DNA from: Polaribacter aestuariivivens
GTDB lineage: Bacteria > Bacteroidota > Bacteroidia > Flavobacteriales > Flavobacteriaceae
DNA length: 64,000 nucleotides
Assembly: GCF_005885675.1 (NCBI RefSeq)
Contig: NZ_VANR01000006.1
Location: forward strand, 1 to 64,000
Direction of reading: 5' to 3'
Position numbers and translations under genes: made by a program. The stretch's first letter is position 1. Every line of letters begins with the position of its first letter. Under the pieces are notes generated by a model. That model was not told where the DNA came from and searched no databases. It saw only the letters and a list, made by a program, of their open reading frames with translations. Below, in pieces: positions 9,902-18,197 of the stretch.

Positions 9902-10927
9902 TTGAATAAAAAAGTTTTATACATACTTGCCATAATTTTTATAATTGGAGGCATTTTAGCGTACAATTATTATCAAAAAATATTCGGAAAAGCAATTACA
10001 AAAGAATATGTGCTTTTTGTAAACAAAACAGATAGTTTACTTGATATAAAAAAGGAAATTGAATCTTACTCAAAGAGCCCAGAAACATTTTTATGGGTTG
10101 CAGCAAAGAAAAATTTTTCACAACCTAAAGTTGGTAGATACGTTTTAAAAGAAGGTATGTCTAACAACGATCTTGTAAATATGTTACGAAGTGGAAGACA
10201 AACTCCGTTAAAAATTTCTTTTAACAATCAAGACACCTTAGAAAAATTTGCAGGTAGAATTGCAGAACAAATTGAAGCAGATTCTATTTCTTTAATAAGC
10301 TCTTTTACAGAAAAAGATTTTTTATCAAAAAATAACTTTACAGAAAAGTCTGTTTTACAAATATTTATACCAAACACGTATGAAGTTTATTGGACAATTT
10401 CTCCAGAAAAATTCAGAACTAAAATGTTGGTTGCTTACAAACGTTTTTGGAATGATAGCAGAGAAAAAAAGGCAAAAGAATTAGGTTTAACAAAAAATGA
10501 AGTAATTACTTTGGCTTCTATTGTTCAAAAAGAAACTGCTCAAAATTCAGAAAGACCAACTGTTGCTGGTTTGTATTTAAACAGACTCGAAAAAAAATGG
10601 CCTTTACAAGCAGATCCTACAATAATTTATGCCATTAAACAGTTAAAAGGACAAGATTATGTAGTGAAAAGAGTTTTAACGGTAGATTTAGAAATAAACT
10701 CACCATACAATACCTACAAAAACATTGGATTACCTCCAGCATTAATTTCAATGCCTGATGTAAGTGCTATTGATGCTGTTTTAAATGCAGAAGATCATGA
10801 TTACTTTTACATGTGTGTAAATGTAGATAAGTTAGGCTACCATGCTTTTGCAAAATCTTTAGCACAACATAATAGAAATGCCGAAAAATACCACAGATGG
10901 CTAAACAAACAAGGAGTAAATAGGTAA
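9902..10927 (+). CDS. mltG: endolytic murein transglycosylase MltG
   Basis: Cleaves nascent glycan strands in the periplasm and so sets glycan length. One N-terminal membrane anchor (about 6-21), then a LysM-like region, then the YceG/MltG catalytic domain with the hallmark segment SIVQKET (catalytic Glu211) followed by VAGLYLNRL and LQADPTIIYA. The 341-residue length is typical. No ATG is available near the N-terminus; the reading frame begins at a TTG codon. Its stop codon overlaps the first unit of the AAGTTAG tandem repeat. Confidence 0.93.
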   Translation: MNKKVLYILAIIFIIGGILAYNYYQKIFGKAITKEYVLFVNKTDSLLDIKKEIESYSKSPETFLWVAAKKNFSQPKVGRYVLKEGMSNNDLVNMLRSGRQTPLKISFNNQDTLEKFAGRIAEQIEADSISLISSFTEKDFLSKNNFTEKSVLQIFIPNTYEVYWTISPEKFRTKMLVAYKRFWNDSREKKAKELGLTKNEVITLASIVQKETAQNSERPTVAGLYLNRLEKKWPLQADPTIIYAIKQLKGQDYVVKRVLTVDLEINSPYNTYKNIGLPPALISMPDVSAIDAVLNAEDHDYFYMCVNVDKLGYHAFAKSLAQHNRNAEKYHRWLNKQGVNR

Positions 10928-10988
10928 GTTAGAAGTTAGAAGTTAGAAGTTAGAAGTTAGAAGTTAGAAGTTAGAAGTTAGAAGTTAG
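10926..10988. repeat. AAGTTAG tandem repeat, nine units
   Basis: Nine perfect head-to-tail copies of the 7-mer AAGTTAG fill the space between the mltG stop codon and the next start codon (10995). The unit length of 7 means copy-number change would alter the spacing to the downstream lipoprotein gene without affecting a reading frame. No spacer sequences are present, so this is not CRISPR. Confidence 0.95.
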
Positions 10989-10994
10989 AAAATT

Positions 10995-11348
10995 ATGAAA
11001 TTAAGCTTTACCAAAATTATAATTTTTATTTTTTTAAGTATAATTTTCACTTCTTGTGGAGATAAAAGTGCCAAAGTAAAAGACCATAAAAAAATTGAGT
11101 TTTTTAAAGAAGTTGAAAATTTAAAAGAATTTAAAATTGCCGAAAAAAGAATTGACTCTTTAAAAAGCGAAGGTATTGATGCTGAAATTTCCATTAGTAT
11201 TTTAAAAGAATCATTTTATAAAGAAGATACTTTAAAAAATATTTCTTTGGCTTTTATAAATGAAGGTTTAGACTATTCAAGTAATATTTTATATACTATA
11301 AAATTTAATAGAGACACGTATAAAATACTCTCTGTAATTCCAAATTAA
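10995..11348 (+). CDS. small lipoprotein of unknown function
   Basis: A 117-residue protein with a lipoprotein signal (lipobox FTSC, Cys21) and a charged, Lys/Glu-rich mature domain. I do not recognise a family. It lies between mltG and gldF, 5 bases before gldF, so it is probably cotranscribed with the gliding genes; whether it takes part in gliding is unknown. Its start codon lies right after the AAGTTAG repeat, which could influence its expression. Confidence 0.7.
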   Translation: MKLSFTKIIIFIFLSIIFTSCGDKSAKVKDHKKIEFFKEVENLKEFKIAEKRIDSLKSEGIDAEISISILKESFYKEDTLKNISLAFINEGLDYSSNILYTIKFNRDTYKILSVIPN

Positions 11349-11353
11349 CATAC

Positions 11354-12073
11354 ATGTTTGCTATATTAAAAAAAGAATTTAACTCGTTTTTTGCTTCGCC
11401 AATTGCCTATTTGGTTATTGGAGTTTTTTTGTTAATAAACGGATTGTTTCTTTGGGTTTTTAAAGACGATTTTAATATTTTAAATGCTGGTTTTGCTGAT
11501 ATAAATCCGTTTTTTTATTTAGCTCCTTGGGTATTTTTGTTTTTGATTCCTGCAATAACTATGAAAAGTTTTTCAGACGAACTTAACAATGGAACTATCG
11601 AACTTTTAAAAACAAAACCACTATCTGATTGGCAAATTGTAATGGGCAAATTTTGGGCTTCACTCCTATTAATTATCATTGCTTTAGTACCAACTTTAAC
11701 CTATGTTTACACGATTTATCAATTAGGAAATCCTGTTGGAAATTTCGATTTAGGAAGCACTGTTGGCTCTTATGTTGGATTGCTATTTTTAGCATCTACA
11801 TATACAGCTATTGGTTTATTTACTTCAACAATTTCTAAAAATCAAATTGTAGCTTTTATTGTAAGTGTTTTAATTACGTTTATACTATTTTATGGATTTG
11901 ATGCCATTTCAAATTCTTTTGGAAGCAATTCACTTACCATTAAAAAACTCGGAATTAACGAACATTTTAAAAGTATTTCACGGGGTGTAATTGACACCAG
12001 AGATATTATATATTTCTTGAGTATCACTGTTTTCTTTTTATTCATCACTAAAACACGATTAGACCATGAATAA
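11354..12073 (+). CDS. gldF: gliding motility ABC transporter permease GldF
   Basis: Integral membrane subunit of the GldAFG ABC transporter needed for gliding in Flavobacterium johnsoniae. The 239-residue protein has about six hydrophobic helices and the family's N-terminus (MFAILKKEFNSFFASPIAYL). The loop PAITMKSFSDELNNGTIELL is characteristic of ABC-2 type permeases of this group. It overlaps gldG by 8 bases. The ATPase gldA is not in this window, as is usual in flavobacteria. Confidence 0.93.
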   Translation: MFAILKKEFNSFFASPIAYLVIGVFLLINGLFLWVFKDDFNILNAGFADINPFFYLAPWVFLFLIPAITMKSFSDELNNGTIELLKTKPLSDWQIVMGKFWASLLLIIIALVPTLTYVYTIYQLGNPVGNFDLGSTVGSYVGLLFLASTYTAIGLFTSTISKNQIVAFIVSVLITFILFYGFDAISNSFGSNSLTIKKLGINEHFKSISRGVIDTRDIIYFLSITVFFLFITKTRLDHE

Positions 12074-13709
12074 AAACATAAAACACATCGCATTTTTAAT
12101 CGTTGGTTTAATCATTTTAAACATTGCAAATCAATCTATTTATAAACGTTTTGATGTAACTGAAGACCAACGTTACACACTTTCTAAAACAACAAAGGCT
12201 ATTATTAACAATGTAAATAGCAACTTATTTATAACGGTTTACTTAGAAGGAGATTTTCCTTCAGAATTTAAAAGACTTCAAGTTGAAGCTCGTCAATTTA
12301 TAGAAGAATTAGCCTCTGAAAATTCATTGATAAAAATCAATTTTGAAAATCCTGATGACCAACGTGAAGCATTGATTAAAAGAGGAATGATGCCAAGTCA
12401 ATTAACTGTGGAAGAAGATGGTAAACTTTCGGAAGCCATTATTTTTCCTTGGGCAGAAATTTCTTACGGTAAAAAAACAACTGTTGTTTCTTTATTACCA
12501 AATGCAATTATGGCTTCTCAAGAAGCACAATTAGCAAAAGCAATTGAAAATTTAGAATATAGTTTTTCAAATGCAATTAATTTGGTTACTCAAAATAAAG
12601 AGAAAAAAATTGGAATTATTACTGGAAATGGTGAATTAGAAGACATTTATCAATATAGCTTTTTAAGTGAAGTGGCTAAAAAATATCGTTTGGCAAAATT
12701 TACGTTAGATTCTGTGGCTACAAATCCGCAACAAACTTTACAAGATTTAAGCGGTTTAGATTTGGCTATTATTGCAAAACCAACTGAACAGTTTTCTGAA
12801 AATGAAAAATTTGTTTTAGATCAATTCATAACAAATGGAGGTAAAACTTTATGGATGATTGACAATGTACAAGCAGATCAAGACAGTTTATTTAACGGTG
12901 CAAAAATGTTAGCTTATCCAAGAAATTTAAACTTAACTGATTTATTTTTTTCATACGGAATTCGCATAAATACTACTTTAATCAAAGACTTATATGCAGC
13001 TAAAATTCCTTTGGCAACCGGAGAAAGTGGCAATCAAACACAATTTCAAAATTTAGATTGGTATTATCATCCTTTGGTTGGCGGAAATCCAAACCACCCA
13101 ATTACAAAAAATATTTCTCCTGTACGATTACAGTTTGCAAATCAAATAGATACACTTACGAACAACATCAAAAAAACACCTTTACTTGTAAGTTCTGTAC
13201 TTACCCAAAAAGTAGGAACACCAACTTTTATTGAACTACAATCCATAGCTGATGAAGTTGTAGAAAATGATTACAAATCTGGCAATCAATTATTTGCTCT
13301 TTTGTTAGAAGGTAATTTTAATTCTGCTTACAAAAATCGTATAAAACCTTTTGAAACTGCTCTATATAAAGAAAACGCAATTGACAATAAAATGGTTGTA
13401 ATTGCTGATGGTGATGTTGGAAAAAATCAAATTTTGAAAGGACAACCTTTTGATTTGGCTAGAGACAAATGGACAAACGAACAATTTGGAAATAAAGATT
13501 TTCTGCTTAATACAGTTGACTATTTATTAGACGATACTGGACTGATGAAGTTAAGAAACAAATCATTAACAATTAAAATACTAGACAAACAAAAAGCCTT
13601 TAAAGAACGTACTTTTTGGCAATTTTTAAATGTTATTTTACCACTAATCTTATTGTTTGGTTTTGGAATTGTTTTTAATTATCTAAGAAAGAAAAAATAT
13701 AGTAAATAA
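12066..13709 (+). CDS. gldG: gliding motility ABC transporter component GldG
   Basis: Partner of GldF in the GldAFG transporter. The 547-residue protein has an N-terminal membrane helix (about 8-26), a large extracytoplasmic domain of the GldG/DUF4350-like type, and a C-terminal membrane helix (about 515-537) followed by a short basic tail (RKKKYSK). The segment DVTEDQRYTLSKTT soon after the first helix is typical of GldG. Translation is probably coupled to gldF through the 8-base overlap. It is convergent with the next gene, with no clear terminator between. Confidence 0.93.
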   Translation: MNKNIKHIAFLIVGLIILNIANQSIYKRFDVTEDQRYTLSKTTKAIINNVNSNLFITVYLEGDFPSEFKRLQVEARQFIEELASENSLIKINFENPDDQREALIKRGMMPSQLTVEEDGKLSEAIIFPWAEISYGKKTTVVSLLPNAIMASQEAQLAKAIENLEYSFSNAINLVTQNKEKKIGIITGNGELEDIYQYSFLSEVAKKYRLAKFTLDSVATNPQQTLQDLSGLDLAIIAKPTEQFSENEKFVLDQFITNGGKTLWMIDNVQADQDSLFNGAKMLAYPRNLNLTDLFFSYGIRINTTLIKDLYAAKIPLATGESGNQTQFQNLDWYYHPLVGGNPNHPITKNISPVRLQFANQIDTLTNNIKKTPLLVSSVLTQKVGTPTFIELQSIADEVVENDYKSGNQLFALLLEGNFNSAYKNRIKPFETALYKENAIDNKMVVIADGDVGKNQILKGQPFDLARDKWTNEQFGNKDFLLNTVDYLLDDTGLMKLRNKSLTIKILDKQKAFKERTFWQFLNVILPLILLFGFGIVFNYLRKKKYSK

Positions 13710-13752
13710 TAGTTCCAAAAAAAATTTGCAAACATATAACAAACCTTGATAC

Positions 13753-14517
13753 TTAAATTTTCATCAAATTATCGTGGATAAATTCATATCCTAGCACATT
13801 TTGTATTTTTTTTGAACTAATAATTTTCCATTCAACATTATCATTTTCTTCAAAAACAGGAGCTGCAAAACCTTTGCTTATTCTTGCATTTACATAAAAT
13901 TCTTCTCTTGTTGGGTGATGTGTTGCACAAGCATTAAACGTTTCGTTCCAACAATTCTGGTTGATAATTTCATGAATAATTTCTATACAATCTTCCCTAT
14001 GAATCATATTTACAAAACCTTTTGGTTGCGGAATTTTTCGTCCGTCTTTAAACCAATTTGCAGGATGTCTTTCGCCACCAAACAAGCCAGCAAAACGAAT
14101 AATTGTGGTTTCAAAAAAAGTGTTTTCTCTAAATAAATTTTCAATTGCTACTAATGGATTCTTAGTCATTACAGCATCTTCTTCCGTCATTATTTTATTA
14201 ATTCTTGGATATACAGAAGTAGAACTTATGAAAATAACTTTTTGAACTGCAGAATTTTGAATTTGAGAAATCAGGTTTTCAAAACCATCCACATCTTTAG
14301 AAGTTATGGCAATTACTAAAATAGCTGTGTTTAAAAATTCATCAAACTCTTCAAATTCAGAAATATTTACCAAATAAGGTTCTATTCCTACAGATGCTAA
14401 ATCAGTCATTTTTTCTTCAGAAGTTGTAGAACCTTTTACTATAAAACCAGCTTCTAAAAAAGAAATTGCCAACGGTTTTCCTAACCAACCACACCCTAAA
14501 ACACTTATATTATTCAT
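13753..14517 (-). CDS. NAD(P)-binding epimerase/SDR-like protein
   Basis: A 254-residue extended-SDR-like protein. The nucleotide-binding motif GCGWLGKPLA is at the N-terminus (about 8-17), a SSTSVY strand (SSTSVYPRIN) corresponds to the active-site Ser/Tyr region, and GFVNMIHREDC is a typical late SDR segment. It resembles YeeZ-type sugar epimerase relatives; the substrate is unknown. A -7-like box (TATCTTTG on the minus strand, 14549-14556) lies upstream of the start. Confidence 0.8.
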   Translation of the reverse strand: MNNISVLGCGWLGKPLAISFLEAGFIVKGSTTSEEKMTDLASVGIEPYLVNISEFEEFDEFLNTAILVIAITSKDVDGFENLISQIQNSAVQKVIFISSTSVYPRINKIMTEEDAVMTKNPLVAIENLFRENTFFETTIIRFAGLFGGERHPANWFKDGRKIPQPKGFVNMIHREDCIEIIHEIINQNCWNETFNACATHHPTREEFYVNARISKGFAAPVFEENDNVEWKIISSKKIQNVLGYEFIHDNLMKI

Positions 14518-14641
14518 CTGTAAAATGATATTTTTAATTTAATAACAGCAAAGATACATTGCTTTATTTTAAGGTTTTGTTAACGTTTAGCCTTTTTTGA
14601 AGTTGTAATTTTGGTAGTATTACTAACAAACAATTTATAAT

Positions 14642-15490
14642 ATGAAAAAAATAGTACTAAGTTTATTTGTAGTTGCATTAAGTTATGTAACCAATGCACA
14701 AATTGAAACTCCAGCACCAAGTCCATTCCAAAAAATAGAACAAAAAGTTGGTTTAACAGATATTACTTTAGAATATTCTAGACCAAGTATGAAAGGAAGA
14801 AAAATATTTGGCGGATTAGAAGATTATGGTAAAGTTTGGAGAACAGGAGCTAACGAAAATACAAAGTTGACTTTTTCTACAGATTTTATGATTGATGGAA
14901 AAACGTTAAAAGCAGGAACGTATGCATTGTATACAATTCCTGGAAAAGAAAACTGGGATATTATGTTATATACTGATGCTACAAACTGGGGAAACCCAAG
15001 ACAATGGGATGAACAAAAAGTAGCTGCAAAAGTTACTGTACCTGCACAAGATATTCCTATGGATATTGAAACTTTTACAATTACTTTTGATGATTTAACC
15101 AATGACTCTGCAGTTTTAGGAATTATGTGGGAAAGAACTTATGTTGGTTTAAAAATTAATACACCTACAGACATGATGGTTTCTAAAAGCATTGATAAAG
15201 TAATGACGGGTCCAACTGCCAATGATATGTATGCTGCTGCAGTTTACTATTTACAGGCAGATAAAGACATTAATAAAGCACAAACTTGGATAGACAAAGC
15301 TGTTGAAATGACTTCTGATTCACCAAGATTTTGGTTTTTACGTCAGCAATCTTTAATTCATGCAAAAGCAGGAAAGAAAAAAAGTGCCATTGCTGCTGCA
15401 AAAGAATCTTTAAAATATGCTGAAAAAGCAAACAATGCTGGTTACGTAAAAATGAACAAAGCATCTTTAAAAGAATGGGGAGCAATGTAA
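14642..15490 (+). CDS. DUF2911 domain secreted protein
   Basis: A 282-residue exported protein (signal peptide ending VTNAQ) with the DUF2911 domain, recognised from the block EYSRPSMKGRKIFGG and the segment YGKVWRTGANENT. The C-terminal part (about 185-275) looks like helical TPR-type repeats. The function of the family is not known; it is common in Bacteroidota. A -7-like TAATTTTG sits at 14606-14613. A good terminator follows. Confidence 0.85.
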   Translation: MKKIVLSLFVVALSYVTNAQIETPAPSPFQKIEQKVGLTDITLEYSRPSMKGRKIFGGLEDYGKVWRTGANENTKLTFSTDFMIDGKTLKAGTYALYTIPGKENWDIMLYTDATNWGNPRQWDEQKVAAKVTVPAQDIPMDIETFTITFDDLTNDSAVLGIMWERTYVGLKINTPTDMMVSKSIDKVMTGPTANDMYAAAVYYLQADKDINKAQTWIDKAVEMTSDSPRFWFLRQQSLIHAKAGKKKSAIAAAKESLKYAEKANNAGYVKMNKASLKEWGAM

Positions 15491-15517
15491 ATTGATTTCT
15501 TTTTCTTAATAATATTT

Positions 15518-15543
15518 AAATCTCAAGTTTTTACTTGAGATTT
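15518..15543 (+). terminator. rho-independent terminator after DUF2911 gene
   Basis: Eleven-base perfect stem (AAATCTCAAGT, 15518-15528, with 15533-15543), 4-base loop and a run of T. It closes the preceding plus-strand gene. Confidence 0.9.
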
Positions 15544-15593
15544 TTTTTGTTTTAAAAAAGGGTGTTTTCCCCTATTGCCTTTCTAAATAAAAA

Positions 15594-15666
15594 AAATTAC
15601 ATTAGCTAACTACTGATATAAGTCATTTAAACGACGTCATATCAGTATTAAAGTTGTGTGTAATTT
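15594..15666. repeat. attC-like imperfect palindrome, left cassette boundary
   Basis: A 73-base imperfect palindrome: AAATTACA at the left end mirrors the right end, and TACTGATAT (15611-15619) pairs perfectly with ATATCAGTA (15639-15647). The left arm carries TTAGCTAAC (15602-15610), a motif that also ends the right boundary at 16881. The rest of the 15491-15804 gap holds only a terminator and a purine-rich run before the next gene; I see no other feature in it. Confidence 0.55.
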
Positions 15667-15804
15667 AAGTAATAAGAACGGTCAAAAACGGACTGACAAT
15701 CCAAAATCGGAAAAATGTGAAAGTTGAAACCGAAGTAAAAGAAAAAGTAAACCGAGAAACGAAAATCGAAAGAGTAGATAAAAAACAACTTAAAATTATA
15801 AATT

Positions 15805-16536
15805 ATGAAAAATAAATTCACAAAACCATTATTTGTAAGTATTGTACTAATTTTCTCTTTACTATTAAGTCAATCTTGTCAAACAGAAAATGATGAAATT
15901 ATCAACTTACAACCCGAATCTAAAAAAGTAAGTCTATCAGAAAAAGTTGATAGTGAAACAAGAGAAAAATTAAATATTAATGAAATAAAAACATTAAATA
16001 AAAACAACCCTATATCACTTGGATTGATTAATGAAATAAGAAAAAATGATATTGAAATAGATAAATTAGATACAGACAATATTAATTATATATCATTTCT
16101 AAATACCGATGTTAACATAATATCAATTGGAACTGACAATCCAAATAATAAAATAATAGCATATGAATTCAATGGCAAGTATTCACTTTTAAGGTCATCA
16201 AAAGTTGAAAATTTATATAACATTCAGTCTTTAGATAAAAATGATTTTATTAAAGTAATAGAAAATAAAAATCCTAGTTTAGAATTCGTAACAAATAATT
16301 CTGTCAATTCATTTAGCAACTATGTGTATTCCGAACAACTTTCAGCTCACAAAAACTCATCGTATGCTCATAGAACTGAAGATACTTGTTGTAGAAATTA
16401 CAACTACACTGGATGCGTGAATTGTACTGTAGGAGGTAATGGTTTGGTTTGGATATTGTTAAGTGCAATCGCCCCAGAAATTAATGTAGCAATTATGGTT
16501 TCCTGTATTGGTGCTGGACCTGATGCTTGGTGTTAA
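15805..16536 (+). CDS. lipoprotein with cysteine-rich hydrophobic C-terminus
   Basis: A 243-residue exported protein with a lipoprotein-like signal (Cys25 after SLLLSQS). The middle is charged, Asn/Lys/Ile-rich and low in complexity. The last ~50 residues differ sharply: six cysteines (195, 196, 204, 207, 234, 243) around a Gly-rich hydrophobic stretch (VWILLSAIAPEINVAIMV). Such a tail recalls small secreted antimicrobial or toxin domains, but I recognise no family, so function is unknown. It is followed 13 bases later by a two-helix membrane protein gene, and both lie between attC-like palindromes. Confidence 0.65.
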   Translation: MKNKFTKPLFVSIVLIFSLLLSQSCQTENDEIINLQPESKKVSLSEKVDSETREKLNINEIKTLNKNNPISLGLINEIRKNDIEIDKLDTDNINYISFLNTDVNIISIGTDNPNNKIIAYEFNGKYSLLRSSKVENLYNIQSLDKNDFIKVIENKNPSLEFVTNNSVNSFSNYVYSEQLSAHKNSSYAHRTEDTCCRNYNYTGCVNCTVGGNGLVWILLSAIAPEINVAIMVSCIGAGPDAWC

Positions 16537-16549
16537 AAGAAGTATTAAG

Positions 16550-16774
16550 ATGGAAAATAAAATATCTAAATACTTTACATATAGAGCGAAAAATGGTTTA
16601 TTATACGGCGCAATTTTTATTGCAATGAGTATTTATTTCTATTTTGATAATAATATGAATTTGACTCAATTATTATTAATTGTTGGTATAATTCAATTAG
16701 TTATGTATATGATATATAAATATTTAAAAGCAAAAAAAGAAAAGAAAACTACACACAACAATGACTATAAGTAA
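16550..16774 (+). CDS. small two-helix membrane protein
   Basis: A 74-residue protein with two predicted membrane helices (about 16-31 and 38-60) and a basic C-terminus (KAKKEKKTTHNNDYK). The ATG start at MENKISKY was preferred over an upstream TTG that would overlap the preceding gene. It is paired with the Cys-rich lipoprotein gene and ends inside the right-hand attC-like palindrome. A membrane immunity-type partner is one possible role (inference only). Confidence 0.6.
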   Translation: MENKISKYFTYRAKNGLLYGAIFIAMSIYFYFDNNMNLTQLLLIVGIIQLVMYMIYKYLKAKKEKKTTHNNDYK

Positions 16775-16887
16775 TTGCTTGTTCACGCCTACTTGCAAAA
16801 ATTCTCTCAAATTTTCTTGGTTCTTGTTTATTTGCTATTTCTATTGCTTAAACCACGCAACTCTTCTTACACAACCCACGTTAGCTA
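16754..16887. repeat. attC-like imperfect palindrome, right cassette boundary
   Basis: The left arm (about 16765-16795, ATAAGTAATTGCTTG) is imperfectly complementary to the right arm (16856-16887), which contains CGCAACT, 8 bases, ACAACCCACGTT and TTAGCTAA. The right arm matches the right arm of the site at 39343-39478 (CGCAACT, 8 bases, ACAAACACGTT). The stop codon of the preceding small gene lies in the left arm, as in integron cassettes. Confidence 0.5.
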
Positions 16888-16893
16888 AAAACA

Positions 16894-16923
16894 AAAAAAT
16901 CCCAATTTTACTTGGGATTTTTT
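16894..16923 (-). terminator. rho-independent terminator
   Basis: Twelve-base stem (AAAAAATCCCAA, 16894-16905, with 16912-16923) and a 6-base loop with A/T runs. It terminates the minus-strand thioredoxin-family operon that ends at 16945. Confidence 0.85.
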
Positions 16924-16944
16924 TTAATATCAAAATGTAATATT

Positions 16945-17553
16945 CTACTTTGTTTTAATAGTACAACCTATAGCTCTTGTATCAGTTTTTTCTACTTTTT
17001 TTCCTGCTAATAAAGCATCTACAGCATTTTCTGCATATTTTTCTGAAACTGCATCTGGGTTTCTAGAACTATTATCAATTGCACCTATATATTGTACTTT
17101 CATATCATTTGCCGTTACAATGTAAACATGTGGTGTTTTAGTTGCACCAAATTTTGGATATACTTTTTGTCCTTCATCTAACAAATAAGGAAATGTAAAA
17201 CCTTTTTCTTTTGCGCGAACTTGCATTTTTTCAAAACTATCGTCAGGAACTACATTTGGATCATTTGGATTGATTGCTACAACAGGAAAACCTGCAGCTT
17301 TATACTTTTTATCCAATGCAATAATTCTGTCTTCATTTGCTACTGAATATGGACAAGTATTACACGTAAAAATAATAATGTAGCCTTTTACTTCACCAAA
17401 ATCTGATAAAGACATCATTTTATTATCAATATTTTTTAGCTTAAAATCTTCAATTTTATCTCCAACTTTATAACCTGCTTCTGTATCTGTTTTTATGGTA
17501 AATGCAGTTAATGCAAAAACGCATAGTAGTAAAATTGCTTTTGTTATTTTCAT
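16945..17553 (-). CDS. exported thioredoxin/AhpC-TSA family protein
   Basis: A 202-residue protein with an N-terminal signal peptide and a thioredoxin fold of the AhpC/TSA-redoxin type. The active-site-like motif is FTCNTCPYS (CxxC), followed by a typical peroxiredoxin-like layout (FPYLLDEGQKVYPKFGATKTPHVYIV). Probably acts as a periplasmic thiol oxidoreductase or peroxiredoxin-like protein; the substrate is unknown. It follows the TlpA-like gene after 3 bases and is surely cotranscribed with it. Confidence 0.88.
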   Translation of the reverse strand: MKITKAILLLCVFALTAFTIKTDTEAGYKVGDKIEDFKLKNIDNKMMSLSDFGEVKGYIIIFTCNTCPYSVANEDRIIALDKKYKAAGFPVVAINPNDPNVVPDDSFEKMQVRAKEKGFTFPYLLDEGQKVYPKFGATKTPHVYIVTANDMKVQYIGAIDNSSRNPDAVSEKYAENAVDALLAGKKVEKTDTRAIGCTIKTK

Positions 17554-17556
17554 TTT

Positions 17557-18084
17557 TTATTTATTTAAAAAGGTTTTTAATTCGTTTGTTAAAGTTTCGT
17601 ATTCAAAAGATTGTTCGTAAAATGTTCGTTTGTTTTTATTATAAATTAAAGTAGCAGGTATGGCTCCAGACCAAGTTGTATCTATTGCTTTTATCCAAAC
17701 ATCTTCATTTACATCGTCTAATAATATTACTTTAGATTGTAAGTTTTTCTTTTCAATAAAAGGTATTAGCTTTTTTTCTACTTGCTTTGGAAAATCTAAA
17801 CTTACCAAAATAACCTCAACATTTTTATCTGCATATTCTTTATTTATTTTTTCAAAGGCTGGTAGCTCTTTTACACAAGGTCCACACCAAGTTGCCCAAA
17901 AATTTATGACGTAAGTTTTGTCATCATTTTTTTCTAATAAAGGTTTTAACTCACTATAATTGTAAGTTACTACTGTGGATTGCTTATTTTCTGCAACTAC
18001 TGTTTTTGCTGTTTCTTTTTCATTTTTGCATGAAAAAACAACTCCTAATAAAAATAAAAAATAAAATACTTTTAACTTCATCAT
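17557..18084 (-). CDS. TlpA-like thioredoxin lipoprotein
   Basis: A 175-residue lipoprotein (lipobox VFSC) with a TlpA/ResA-type thioredoxin domain; the active site is NFWATWCGPCVKELPAFEKI, with the canonical WCGPC. Such proteins reduce disulfides in the periplasm, often for cytochrome c maturation or sensing. The late cis-proline segment is GAIPATLIY. Two adjacent Met codons start the frame; either could be used. First gene of a two-gene operon with the downstream redoxin. Confidence 0.92.
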   Translation of the reverse strand: MMKLKVFYFLFLLGVVFSCKNEKETAKTVVAENKQSTVVTYNYSELKPLLEKNDDKTYVINFWATWCGPCVKELPAFEKINKEYADKNVEVILVSLDFPKQVEKKLIPFIEKKNLQSKVILLDDVNEDVWIKAIDTTWSGAIPATLIYNKNKRTFYEQSFEYETLTNELKTFLNK

Positions 18085-18140
18085 TTAAAATTACGCATAA
18101 AAAAAACACGTTGTTAGCATTTAACGGATTCTTAACAAAA

Positions 18141-18171
18141 AAAAACTTCAAATTTAAAATTTGAAGTTTTT
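18141..18171 (-). terminator. rho-independent terminator after nuclease gene
   Basis: Almost perfect 31-base palindrome (AAAAACTTCAAATTT, 18141-18155, with 18157-18171), with T-rich ends, 27 bases beyond the nuclease stop codon. Confidence 0.8.
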
Positions 18172-18197
18172 GTGGTATCTTACTTAAAAATAGAAAT

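Noticed and set aside
10926..10988. Tandem AAGTTAG units as a CRISPR array
   Set aside because: The units are 7 bases long, contiguous and without spacers; no cas genes are in the window.
16508..16549. TTG-started N-terminal extension of the two-helix membrane protein
   Set aside because: It would overlap the preceding gene and adds residues that do not fit; the ATG at 16550 gives a compact protein.
15805..16774. Integron with integrase
   Set aside because: The boundary palindromes are attC-like, but no integrase gene is present in the window and the GTTRRRY core is not matched, so only 'cassette-like' is claimed.
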